Below are positions 53,918-64,000 of a stretch of 64,000 nt of DNA, in pieces. This DNA comes from Chlorophyllum brunneum. Taxonomy: Eukaryota > Basidiomycota > Agaricomycetes > Agaricales > Agaricaceae. The first letter of the stretch is position 1; each line of letters starts with the position of its first letter. The notes beneath the pieces are model-generated. The model searched no databases, was not told where the DNA came from, and worked only from the letters and a program-made list of their open reading frames with translations. The position numbers were made by a program, and so were the translations under genes. The stretch spans positions 744,001-808,000 of the forward strand of contig OY756144.1 of the NCBI GenBank assembly GCA_963576785.1, in the 5' to 3' direction.

Positions 53918-56655
53918 TTTCCAAACCCCTCTTGGAACACTTTGACTTACATCCATTTCTATGGGCTACACCAACTCCATGCAAATCCAGCATGGAGATC
54001 TCACATTCCTCCTTCAAGACAAAATCCCTAACATTCCTCCTTCAAGACAAAATCCCTAACATTGCTGTACCCTTCGTTGATGATGTCCCAGTCAAAGGAC
54101 CACAAACATGATATGAAACAGTAGATAGCTTTGAAACTATCCCTGAAAATCCGAAAATTTGTCGATTTGTTTGGGAACACCTTTGAATGCGAACTAGATC
54201 ATTCAGCACATCAAGCATGCTGGTGGAACATTCTCAGGACCCAAGTCTTGCATCTGTATACCCTCAGCAATGGTTGTTGGCCATCTTTGTACCTATGAAG
54301 GACAACTTCCAGATATTTCAAGAGTCCAGAAAATTGTTAATTGCCTCTCTGTTCCAACCTTACTGAAGTATGAGGGTTCCTTAGCACCTTGGGGACTATC
54401 TGCATTTTTATCTGAGATTTTGCTGCTATTTTAAGACCACTGGTTAGACTAACAAAGAATTTTGCTTTGGGGAGGAAGAACAAGCAGCTATGAATATCTT
54501 GAAGGATCTAGCAAGAAACTCACCATGTATTCGGGCCTTGGACTACTCCAGCAACAACGAGGTCATCCTAGGTGTTGATACCTCACAAATCGCAGTTGGC
54601 TACATCCTACAGCAATTAGAAGACAATAATCGACAATATCCATCAAGATTTGGGTCAATAACACTCAATGAACATGAATCTCCATACTCACAATTGAAAT
54701 TGGAGTTGTTTAGAGCACTGAAGAATGTTAGGATTTGGATTATTGGGGTAGAGAACTTGGTGGTTGAGGTAGATGCAAAGTATATCAAGAGTATGATCAA
54801 TAACCCTAATATCCAACCATCTATGGCCGTCAATCGCTGGAATTCAGTGATATTACTCTTTGACTTTCATCTCAGACATATTCCAGGCAAAAAACATGGT
54901 CCAGATGGCCTATCACAACAACTGCGAGCTCCAGAAGACTCTGAAATCGATGACAATTATGAGGAGTAGATAGACACATCCAATGGCTTCTCCCTCTTGC
55001 ATTTCCAACCACATCTTTCCTATATGTTCCTAAACGATTCACTGGAGGATTCCTGGTGGACCTAGACCTCCAACACATTTGCTATTGAAATACTGAATGA
55101 AATCGCACCAGTCCAAGCAGCAGTACACTCCCTGGGACGTCTAATAACTACCTCCAATGTTTCCAGCATTGCTCCCATTGAAATCCTTGGAAACGTGCCC
55201 TCAGACTCATCTCTAACATCTCCTCCAACCATTCCTCAATCAGACAAAACAAAACGATGTGATCTCGAGCTGGAACAAGTCCAAGTATTCCTTATTGATC
55301 TTAGACAACCCCAAGACCTTTCTGACAATGCTTTCAAGCAATTTGTTTGATATGCAGCCGGTTTTTTTGTTAGAGATGGAAAACTTTGGAGGAAGGATCC
55401 CAAGATGAAGCACAAGCTTGTGATGCCCGAAAACCATCAATACGAGCTCATACAGCAGGCACATGATGAAATGGGTCATAAGGGTATATTCACAGTCCAT
55501 ATTTGACTTCTTGAGCAATTTTGGTGGCCCTAACTCGAACAAGATGTTTGCTGGTTCATCAAGACTTGTCACGAATGCCAAACACATCTCCTGCATAACT
55601 TCTACATTCCCCCAACTGTCCCCACACCTCTCACACTCTTCCAGAAAGTCTATATCAATACTATGTTCATGCCCAAGTCAAATGGCTACAGGTACATTGT
55701 ACATGCTTGCTGTTCACTCTCCTCCTACCCAGAATGGAGGATGCTTTGCTTGGAGAATGCTCAAACACTTGGGACATTTATTTTTGAAGAAATACTCTGT
55801 AGGTGGGGTGCAATCAAAGAAATAGTGACAGATAATGGTCCAGCCTTCATACAAGCTGCGGAATTCCTTTCAGCTTGATACAAGATCAATCACATTTGCA
55901 TATCACCCTATAACTCTCGAGCAAATGGTCCAGTAGAGCAGAGACATTTTGACGTCAGAGAAGCACTAGTAAAGGCTGCAGGAGGGGAAGAACATTGCTA
56001 GACAATGGTTGCTCCATCTGTATTTTGGGCAGAACAAATTTTAATCCAAAAATTGACTGGATATTCCCCCTACTACCTTGCCCATGGACTCAAGCCCCTC
56101 CTTCCATTCAATCTGACTGAAGTAACATATCTGGCACCAGCACTCACTAAACCACTTTCCACTACCAACCTCATTGCAATCCAAGCCACCCAGCTTCAGA
56201 AACAATGCCAGGACCTAGCAAAAGTCAAGAAACTTGTTCTCAAAGCTTGATACAATTCCATCCACCATTTTAATGAGAAGTATTCAAATAAAATCAAGGA
56301 TTTTAACTTCTCACCAGGTTCTCTTGTCCTAGTTCAAAATTCATACTATGACAATGATGTAGGTAGCAAAACCAAGCCCAGATACTTTGGACCATTAGTG
56401 GTACTCAAAAGAACACTAGAAGGATCATATATCCTCACAGAACTTGACGGATCAATTTCAAAACTTTGTTTTGCAGCCTTTCAACTCATTCCCTACTATC
56501 CACGAGACCTACAAGCTATCCCAGTCACAAAATTGACTGACGTGACCCCAGAAGCCCTAGACGAGCTCACATATGACCCAATTCCACTTTCCCCCCCCTC
56601 AACATTGAAAATAGAGAGCTCAACTATATGGCTTGCTTTTTTCAACCATCTATGA
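53918..56655 (+). pseudogene. Gypsy-B pol: RT end, RNase H, integrase
   Basis: RT ends with P-F-V-D-D-V-P-V-K-G (Y/F-V-D-D-type motif, near 54080). RNase H (V-D-T-S-Q-I-A-V-G, near 54575) is in a 159-codon open stretch. Integrase: H-D-E-M-G-H ... C-H-E-C near 55460-55580, I-N-T-M where Asp is usual near 55650, T-D-N-G-P near 55830, and N-G-P-V-E-Q near 55925. The remaining C-terminal domain ends near 56655. About ten in-frame stops occur, and a 28-bp tandem duplication at 54003-54058 shifts the frame. Confidence 0.8.
54003..54058 (+). repeat. 28-bp perfect tandem duplication in Gypsy-B
   Basis: Two adjacent copies of a 28-nt unit starting ACATTCCTCCTTCAAG. As 28 is not a multiple of three, it disrupts the RT frame. 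Confidence 0.85.
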
Positions 56656-56813
56656 TGTCCACTGACCAGGAGGTCAGTATTCAAAGTACCTAGGAGATGT
56701 GGAGAGTAATGTTTGGCTACTGCTGAACTCTCATGTTGTCTCCAAAAAAGTCTTTTTGGATTAAAAATCTTGGAGCACCCATCACTGGGTCAGGGCATCA
56801 TCATAAACATTCC

Positions 56814-56983
56814 AAAGTCAAGTCTTCTGTCCCTCTTCCCTGTTTCTATGCCTCCTCCATTTCTATCTCATAACTGTAAGCTATCCCCTTTAAATCCCAA
56901 AGTCAAGTCTTCTGTCCCTCTTCCCTATTTCTATGCCTCCTCCATTTCTATCTCATAACTGTAAGCTATCCCCTTTAAATCCA
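56814..56983 (+). repeat. 85-bp tandem duplication
   Basis: Two head-to-tail copies (56814-56898 and 56899-56983) starting AAAGTCAAGTCTTCTG, differing by one G/A in the CCCTRTTTC stretch and at the last base. It lies just after Gypsy-B coding sequence, so it may be in its 3' region or LTR. Confidence 0.85.
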
Positions 56984-57320
56984 ATTGTAGGTCTACACCA
57001 TAGATGATCATCTGGAGAAAGTCCCAAATAAATAATGTATTCTACCTAACCTCTTCCTTCCTTCTCTCTTCTCTGTCCTACCTTTATAGTATAAAAACAT
57101 TATCAATCCATTTGTACCTGGTCCCCTATTGTTCTACACCTTGTCCATAGATGATTACCTTTATTTTCTTCCCTTTTTTGGTCTAATTACTTCATTAAAA
57201 TGTACCTTGGCATATTTCTTGATGTTGTCCATGATATAGCATATTCATGGGGTTGATTTTCTGCATGAATATAACTAGAATCACAAATTAGTCAATAGGT
57301 GTAAGAAGTAGTATCTCACA
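56984..57320. other. Right edge of the transposon island, no gene recognised
   Basis: AT-rich with a TATA-like TAGTATAAAAAC near 57090. It could be the remains of the Gypsy-B LTR. No coding frame is supported. Confidence 0.35.
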
Positions 57321-58499
57321 TTACCAGCAGTAGTTATCTGCACAGACACCTGATGGTGGAGCCATATCCACATTGTGGAAAGTGTATTGCTTTCCATTTG
57401 AGGCTTTAGCAGTATACGATCCCTTGCCTTCACCGTTAACAGGTATGGAACTATTTGCATCCATCCGACATATTCCAGTTCTAGTTAGATAGCTGTGGAA
57501 ATCATCCAGAACACATGGGGGAATTATTTGCTGGCAAAGGTTCCAAAAGATTGCGAATGCAATACTAATGTCATGATTCACAGTGTCTGCTCGTCCGGAT
57601 GTATGGTCTTCAGCAGAGCGCACATTTTTAGCCCAGTGAAATGAAGGTGCACTGCGCGATCCTGCTGAATAGCCTACAATGACAATTTTACCACCATCGT
57701 CCAACTGTATGGGGTTGACAAAAACGATCACAAGGAAAAACTAGAAAAGACCCACCCGGATGTCGAAGTATAAGTCAACTGCCTGCTCAACAGCTTTGTC
57801 AACCAATTCTACAACCTCATGGCTTGCACAGGCATTCCGGATAACGGCTCCTATAACCTCTTTTTTGCCATCGACATCCTCAACGAGTATAACACTTTGG
57901 TCTGGTCGAATATCAGCTTGAAGGCGATTTTTGTCAAGGAGCATGATGCCTGGTTGAACACCTCGGTTATCATTGAATTGACGAATCTTGACAAAATCAT
58001 AATTGTTCTGGTAGATTGCCTGGCTCTCGGCAACGAACATAGCAGGAGGAGGATAGGGTCCATTTGGTAGCGCACATATGGTCAACCCTGGCAAGTCGTC
58101 CAGGAAATTTTTGCGCTTTTGAGGGGACCAATGCAGGCCAGCATCTTGAATAAAATTCCGTCGCGAGTCCCAATGGACCTTCCGTTGAAGCTTCCGAGAA
58201 GTTATTGCTTCGCCCATCGCTTTGCTAACCAAGTTACGAAAGCGGCCAAGCCAAGACACAAACAACTGGAACATGCGCCTGGGAGGTGTATAAGGAAACC
58301 CATCGGGCCGATGTTTATCATAGATAAATTTGCCGAATTCTTCTTTTCCGGTATTGTTGGTCGCGCCTGCAAGTAGAGCAGTAGCTTTTGCGTCACTGCC
58401 AACGTTCTTGATGAATGCTTGAATATAGGCATCAAACACCTCTTTCGGAACTGGCTGCACCTTAGAACACAGCACATATGGCGCAAGGGTGAATGCCTA
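57321..58499 (-). CDS. Unrecognised two-exon gene at the edge of the transposon island
   Basis: Exon 1 is open from 58499 (just after a possible acceptor TAG) or from 58475 (a GTG codon) to 57756; a 51-nt intron (57705-57755, GTGGGT..ACAG, phase 0) leads to exon 2, 57704-57321. From 58475 this gives 367 residues. No ATG is found in the first exon, so an upstream exon is probable. Visible features: basic segment near residues 65-115, P-N-G-P-Y-P-P-P-A-M-F-V, a helical acidic part (V-V-E-L-V-D-K-A-V-E-Q-A-V), then Y-S-A-G-S-R-S-A-P, N-H-D-I-S-I-A-F and the C-terminal A-P-P-S-G-V-C-A-D-N-Y. I cannot assign a family. There is no signal peptide. The frame is clean for over 1.1 kb, unlike the adjacent transposons. 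Confidence 0.6.
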
Positions 58500-58799
58500 C
58501 TTGGTTTTCTGGTATTTTTTGGCATTGGCAGAGCCAGATCGCGAGCTGCACCTGATCTGCAGTCACAGGTCACATGACCGGATACCACACACACAACACG
58601 TCAAAGCTTCAGCTTCACCTGCAAAAAATCCACATGCTCCGAGTCCAAAAATGTATCTTCCCAGCTAATATGTGCGTCGCACACTGGCTTAGAACATTGG
58701 AGGAGGGGGAGTATTTGCATGTGTTTTCAAGTCCAAAGGTGCTACCTCCCAGCTAATATATGCTTCGCATGCTGGTTTGGTACATTAGAGGACGAGGGG
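58500..58799. other. Intergenic spacer
   Basis: Spacer between the unrecognised minus-strand gene, whose missing 5' exon should lie here, and the RING-related locus. A short imperfect repeat around CTTCCCAGCTAATATGTGC (about 58660) recurs at about 58745 as CTCCCAGCTAATATATGC. No gene is assigned. Confidence 0.4.
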
Positions 58800-60947
58800 C
58801 ACTGCCAGGTTGGTCTCGTTCCTCATCTCCATCCCCGCTTTCATTGCCTGGCATCGTACTTCCAAGCACGACTGCAACACCATTTATTCCAATATCAGAA
58901 GAAGAAAGGCCAAGAAAGACAAGGCGAAAGAGGCGGCATTCGGGACAAACGCCCACGACTATGACGACGAGTGCCACTGCTACGACGATGCATGCAGATG
59001 TGCAGGCGCAGGGCCACGTTCAGGGTGTGTCATCTATTCCTGCGTCTACTTGTGTACCCGAAAACAATTCTACAAGTATTCTGACTACGACTACCACAGG
59101 TATGGGTGAACAAACGTCTAGTACACGTTCAGATCCCGTGTCTTTCGATCACCCTTACACTGCTGTGGAGAGTGTGACGAGTTCTCCTGATCATCAACCT
59201 CAAGGATTGGATGGATTATTGCGAGAGCATAGACATGAGGGTCGGCTATCACAAACCCAGCAACAGCAGTCACCGTCGTTGCCTCAGCCTCCTTCAGTCT
59301 CACCACCACTTCCACCACCACCACCACCACCATTGCCACAGAACCCTGCGAATAGACAGTTTCCTCCTCCTGGAACACTGGTTGTTGTTCAGGGTATCGG
59401 GCATACCACCGATATATCACGTTCGGGCACCAAGTCGAATTCTGATTCTAATACCACCAACATCAACACCAATGTTGACCTCCGCAACAACATACACCAC
59501 AATAACACTCAATTCGGCTCGGAGCCCGATAATGGATTTGATAACACCAGCCGTGTTAGGACGCAATCACCATCAACTTAAGACCACCCCAGTTCGGGAT
59601 TTCTTTCGAGGAATAATAGACTTTTGGCGTTACTTGGACGTGGAGGAGCTGGTTCTGGGTCCTCTGGTAGGACCGATGGGGGTGGTGGTGCCGAGGGCAC
59701 CTGGGGGATGCTTTAGGTTCGAGTTCGCAAGATCAACAACAATGTCGGCAGTCTGAACGACCGATGATTTCGTCGAGTAGTATTGATGTTTTGGGGACAT
59801 TAATCAGGTTTGTTAACTTTTGTCTTTTTATCGAGTTCGTGTTGTGCTGATTGGTGTGGTAAAGTGTTGCAACTGCGGCTACTGCGGCTTCTCTGCCCAC
59901 AGGTTCGCCGGAGCCTATACTTTCCTCTGACCTGCACCTCCAACATCGGACTCATATTCTTCTTCTCCCCTTCCCCCTCCTTCTACATCACCTTTCACCC
60001 CTTCTTCTACACCACCCCCCCCGCCCTCTACTTCACCTCTATCCAGGTCAACTTCGAACTCGACTTGGTCCGTTCTTTCCCCTTGTTCATTTTTCTTCCC
60101 CGTTCCACTTCCACTCCTTCTCCACGGCCAGCAATAATCAGTGGCTTCCACCTGCGGGACGCGCCGAACATATGTGTCAAAGCGTGGAGTATGATTTGTG
60201 AACGATTAGGACTACGTGCGAATCTCAATTTTTCCTCTTCTTCATCTTCATCCCCTTTTTATAATACTACTCCCCCTTCCTCGGATCCTTCCTCGGGTCC
60301 TTCATCGACTTCGATCGATGGCTCAAATCGAAGAGATAGGGATAGGAATGAAACATTGACGGATACGAGAGAACAAATGTTGACTGAGATGGCAAGAGCT
60401 GGTATTGGACTTGGATTGGGTGGTAACTACCGGTTTGGAGGAATCGAATATGGATGGACAGCAGCAGGCGAACGGAGAGGAGAGGATGAAGGTGAGGGTG
60501 GGAGAGAGTTACCTCCCGAAGGGAGTTTTGAAAAGTTTTTGGTAGAGTTGCAGACGGATTTGAGAGCTGCCTTGATCAGGATGGCGGCGAAGGGCGGGAA
60601 GGCGGAACCGAAGAAGAACCGAGGAGAGATGCTGCACCGGACGCAGGAGGGGTACAAAATAAAGGAGATGCAAGACATTCGGTTAGGTCGCTGGTACCTA
60701 CTGAACCCGCGGATAGTGAGGATGAAGATCTGGATATGCCAGGGTTGCAAGATGTTACTGATTCTGATGATGATTCTGACGATGAAGAGTCAGGTCCGTA
60801 TTTTCGTAATTAAAAGAAAAGCGAGACTAATTTATTTGAATTTTGTATAGATCTTGTGTCTATGACTGCGTCACCCGAACCTACACCAGCACCAGCACCA
60901 GCAGCACCAGACTCCACGGGAACTCCTCCGTGCGTCATGTTGTTTTG
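58800..60947 (+). pseudogene. N-terminal part of a RING-family gene, frameshifted, lacking the RING
   Basis: Successive pieces fall in different frames: a Ser/Thr/Pro/Gln-rich stretch (to about 59540, possible short intron to 59623), L-L-A-L-L-G-R-G-G-A-G, then S-I-D-V-L-G-T-L-I (about 59800), and after a possible intron V-A-T-A-A-T-A-A-S-L-P-T-G-S-P-E-P-I (about 59870), an Asp/Ser/Pro-rich part, G-N-Y-R-F-G-G-I-E-Y-G-W (about 60430), an acidic D-S-D-D-D-S-D-D-E-E-S, and finally P-E-P-T-P-A-P-A-P-A before a stop at 60945-60947. From memory of similar agaricomycete proteins this order precedes a RING finger like the one at 1-1990; that link is inference. At least two frameshifts are needed, one at a G-run near 59703. 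Confidence 0.45.
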
Positions 60948-62905
60948 AGTAGTTTCCGGTACGTGACGAGCGCAAAGCCAACGACCGATGGTGGACTCAA
61001 AATGTTCATTTTGTAGGGGCAATTCATGGCTCCACGTCTAACAAGGGTCAGACTGGCGTGATGCTATGCTCAAAGGATCTACTAAGTTGGATGTATATGT
61101 TCTTCATATCGTTTGTTCTTTGTTGATGGTGACCTGGTATTTCCAAGCGGAAGTTATGCTTGAGGCTCAGGCATAGGATAAAATTACGCCCTTGTCCTTC
61201 GTGGTAACGCTCAACAAATCGACTTGAATGAAATATCAATGGCGACAGAGCCAGTAGCCTAATCTCTGCTCCCCCCCCCCTCGGCCAATGGCGATACCCG
61301 ACTTCAAACCAACTCATTCCTACATTGCCCCTACGACCCACGTGGTGCCGATAATGACCCCAGGGGCACCCTTCTCGCCAACCCCCACAAGCATCCTTCA
61401 ACCCTCTCCCACTCTTTCTTCCTCATCCTCCCGACACCTTGACACAATCCAACACCTCGACGTCCTCCCTTCGCCGTTCAAGTGCAGCTTGTTCAGCATC
61501 CGCAAGGCAACCCGAATAAAAACACATGCGTACCGTTGTCCTCTTGCCTTTCACGGGACAGACACCGTGATCCATAACGCTCACAATGCGTTGGATGCAA
61601 CTACGTTCGCCTAACAAGTTGACCACCAGCGTCAGCAGTACCATCACCCACGCAGTTCTGATAGGTGCCGGGTGATGGGCAAAAATTCCCCAAGTCATCT
61701 TCTCGGGTGTTCTCTTGTCTCTCGGACCCACCGGGATAGGAAAAGGAGATATCGCGCCCTGTGTGGCTTGTGTTTATTTCCCGTCACCAAGTCTGCCTGC
61801 ACCTCCGTGACGTATGTTGGGTTTGGCGCCGGTGTCCTTGGCGATCAAACGCGAATATTATATCAGACCCCAGGGACCATTGTTCGGGATAAATTGTGTG
61901 CCCTACCTAGTTATGATGAAGAAGAATACTTGGCGGTGGTCAGTGGACCGCGGTCTGTGCACAAGCCAAGTAACAATATATCGGGCACAAGACACGCTAC
62001 CGTCGCCTCGATAACTTGATCCCGCTCCCACCGCCTTCGAGAGAACACTGCGGTCGGTAGGCGACTGTGACCTTGTCATAGGTTTACCCTCCCCCGAAGT
62101 AGATGGACCGGCTCTGGCCGTAGGTCGTTGGAGTGCAGGGCTTCGGTCTCAACAAATGTTCGTCTTCTTCCGGTTCACCAGAAAGGAACATACCCTAGAA
62201 AGGGAGAACATTCAAAGGACAACGCCTATGTACCTAGACCCTCGGTTGAGCAAACTGTGCATCAAGTAACAAGACTCACTTTCGGCGCAGCCATATCGTC
62301 CTGCCTGAAGAAACCATCCCACAGATACCTTCTCTACCCTCACCGGGTCACTCACCCTCCTCATTACCGACGTCTCTTCCAGAAACATGCTGCTGAACCC
62401 CGCACAGACTGGAGCATCGAGACCAAATTTTCCGGATCCACGGCGAAGTATGACCTGTGGATTGAATACATGATCGATGCGCCAGTTCCTCTTTGTTCCC
62501 ATATCTGTGTCTGGCGTAGTGATAGAAGTCCTGAGGTCATTAACGGGTGGGGATGTGCGTGGGGTTTGCAAAGTTCACCAGGCTCGGTGTTCTCCTCATC
62601 CTTCTTTTTTTATACTCGAGCTCCTCCACCGATAAACCACAAAACTAACCCACTACTGTCTCTATGGAACGAAGTCGGACGGATGCACATCCTAACTTGG
62701 CCCGAGAAATTATGAGAGTCACGCCGTCTTCCCCTTAGTCCTATGCAGGTTAGTGTGCCATGCCACGGAGGCAGCTGGGACGAGAATGAAACTACATACT
62801 CGCTGTGACTCAATCAATGTTTTTTCTCGCGTATCTTAAAGTAGATTACAGTACTGGACATGCTACTCGAGTTTCATGGTGAGAGTTCATTTTCCTTCTT
62901 CTGCC
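60948..62905. other. Host sequence with no supported gene
   Basis: Contains several open frames (for example 61288-61614 plus, 61423-61731 minus with one hydrophobic segment, 62128-62715 plus), but none shows a domain, a coherent exon chain or similarity to other parts of the window. A C-run at about 61270 is the only low-complexity feature. Undetected small genes cannot be excluded. Confidence 0.35.
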
Positions 62906-64000
62906 TCAGGAATGTTGCGAACCTTGAAGAACACGTGTTAGATCGCGCCAGAAGTCAGTGGAATCATTGCGAACCTTGCGCAAGATCTCAAGCACTCGGT
63001 CGTAATTGACCGACCAGGTCCGCTCCGAGTCCTTCCTGAGAGCCTTGGCTACCTCTGGGTCCGATATGGGCTTGGGGTCCCTTGTTTTTGGGTCAGTGGT
63101 TCCCAAGTCAATGGACCTGAAGTATTCAGATCGAATTTCTGACGATGGTGGCCGCTTAGCTGGATCACGATTCCAGCATGCCATCATCATTACTAGCATT
63201 GATTGCGGAATGTTGTGGGGTCTAAGCTCTTCTTGTCGCCACGGCACCTCTCCCCTAGATAGGGCATTCAGGACGTGCGCATGCTGATATCCGATTCTGC
63301 AGAAGGGTGTTTCTCCTGTCCATACCTAGAGTATGGTGAAAGATCAAGTCGTGGTTGCAACAGGAAGACAAGAAGACCCTACCTCGCCACACACGCAGCC
63401 AAATGACCACATATCGCTCTTTAACGTTGGGCGCGACTCGTCCTCACTAACAAGGAGCTCTGGTGCCATCCAACGAATGGCGTCACTCGCTTTCACATCC
63501 ACACTCACCCTCCCCGCACCCATGATACGGCTCAATGCAAAGTCCCCAATCAGAGCATGGCCATCGTCCGATACAAGAATGTTGTCCTACATGGATCGAA
63601 TCAGCTACTGACCAAGTGGGTTATCCAAACCTACTCCTTTTAGGCCACCGTGAGCAATCTTCTTCCCATGCAAATACTCCAAGCCACTAAGAATGCCAGA
63701 TATCTAAAGTGTGGTCAGGGCCCTTTGTCAAAATGAATTGCCATTGGGCCTCACCAGGCTGGCCCCCGCACTCTCTTGAATGTCTTTTTCATGCTCCATG
63801 TATGCGCGGAGGCTTCCATTGTCCATCCAGGGAAAAACAAGGCCAATCCGATTCTCCGTACAAAACGCACCATAGAGTGGCAGAATATTAGGGTGCGACA
63901 GGTGGGCCAGTGTTGCGAGCTCAACAATGGCTTCCTAGGCAATTTAGTGAGCTGACGACCATTTCGCTAAGCGCTAGAATATCTACCCTGAAAAAATTGG
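62906..64000 (-). CDS. TKL-type pseudokinase (K2), 5' end outside window
   Basis: Exons 63934-63755 (60 codons), 63703-63635 (23), 63586-63383 (68) and 63325-62906 are all in frame with phase-0 introns of 47-57 nt; upstream exons are beyond or at the window edge. Seen: S-H-P-N-I-L-P-L-Y-G, F-P-W-M-D-N-G-S-L, then H-G-G-L-K-G where active kinases have H-G/R-D, D-N-I-L-V, D-F-A in place of D-F-G, W-M-A-P-E, S-D-M-W-S-F-G and W-N-R-D-P-A-K-R-P. Two catalytic aspartate-loop features are lost although the frame is clean, so a binding or scaffold role is more likely than phosphotransfer. A roughly 70-residue C-terminal tail is shared with the dead copy at 9059. The Lys-containing N-lobe is not in view. 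Confidence 0.75.

Larger units (their letters stand above)
45254..56740 (+). mobile_element. Gypsy-B, second type of Ty3/Gypsy element, host of Copia-2 and of an inversion
   Basis: Pol pieces in order: 45254-45977 (plus), 51289-51593 (minus, inverted) and 53918-56655 (plus). The first piece has G-F-L-W-P-E-E-E-K-L and I-P-I-P-P-G-I-F, the second the RT start (S-H-W-F-C-V-F-K-K-D-G-K) and the third RT end, RNase H and integrase. This pol is distinct from the chromoviruses above. Many stops are present. No LTR was identified at either end. Confidence 0.8.

Noticed and set aside
57321..58475. Idea that the unrecognised gene is a TET/JBP-like 2-oxoglutarate oxygenase of the type linked to fungal transposons
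   Set aside because: No H-x-D ... H metal-binding pattern could be identified with confidence, so no function is assigned.
61288..62715. Open frames between the RING-related locus and K2
   Set aside because: No domain, no coherent exon chain and no paralogue in the window; kept only as unassigned sequence.
1..64000. tRNA, rRNA, CRISPR arrays and operon-like structures
   Set aside because: None seen; repeats present are LTRs, LINE ends and two short tandem duplications.

Overview
The window is nuclear DNA of a filamentous basidiomycete, most likely an Agaricomycete. The evidence is: host genes with many introns of about 50 nt with GT..AG ends; tyrosine-kinase-like (TKL) kinases; an F-box protein and a proline-rich RING protein; and a large nest of Ty3/Gypsy, Ty1/Copia and LINE retrotransposons. 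No rRNA, tRNA, CRISPR or bacterial feature was seen.

Left flank, 1-15797 (host). A 5'-truncated RING-finger gene (1-1990) is followed by a four-copy family of small proteins of one unrecognised type, with an N-terminal helical part and three membrane helices: copy A intact at 2973-4153, B at 4959-6194 (minus), C at 10828-11984 (minus), D at 14914-15797 cut by a transposon. Between them lie an apparently active TKL kinase (6955-8188), a decayed pseudokinase (9059-10035, minus) and a complete 450-residue F-box gene (12409-14095).

Transposon island, 15798 to about 57000. Order: Copia-1 (minus), inserted in gene D; a LINE in its 5' LTR; chromovirus Gypsy-1 (plus, old), split by a young chromovirus Gypsy-2 (minus, near-identical LTRs, perfect TSD CATAG); a 211-codon orphan reading frame split by a 5'-truncated LINE with a perfect 15-bp TSD; Gypsy-3 (minus, decayed); and a different Ty3/Gypsy element (Gypsy-B) that received Copia-2 (TSD TTTCC) and then underwent a ~5.6-kb inversion. 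A short LINE sits in Copia-2. The chromoviruses have gag, pol in the -1 frame, a chromodomain, a PBS complementary to their own LTR (self-priming) and a third reading frame after pol. The Copia elements carry a PBS of the internal initiator-tRNA type.

Right flank, about 57300-64000 (host). An unrecognised two-exon gene (57321-58499, minus), a frameshifted N-terminal relative of the RING gene (58800-60947), a stretch with no supported gene, and the C-terminal part of an intact pseudokinase gene (62906 to the window end, minus). The RING and pseudokinase families occur on both sides of the island.

How it fits together: the host part is a locally expanding gene neighbourhood (membrane-helix family, TKL kinase and pseudokinases, ubiquitin-ligase-type proteins) in which most copies are decaying, next to a transposon nest whose older members have lost CpG sites and gained CGA-to-TGA stops. 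Functional links between these host genes are inference only.
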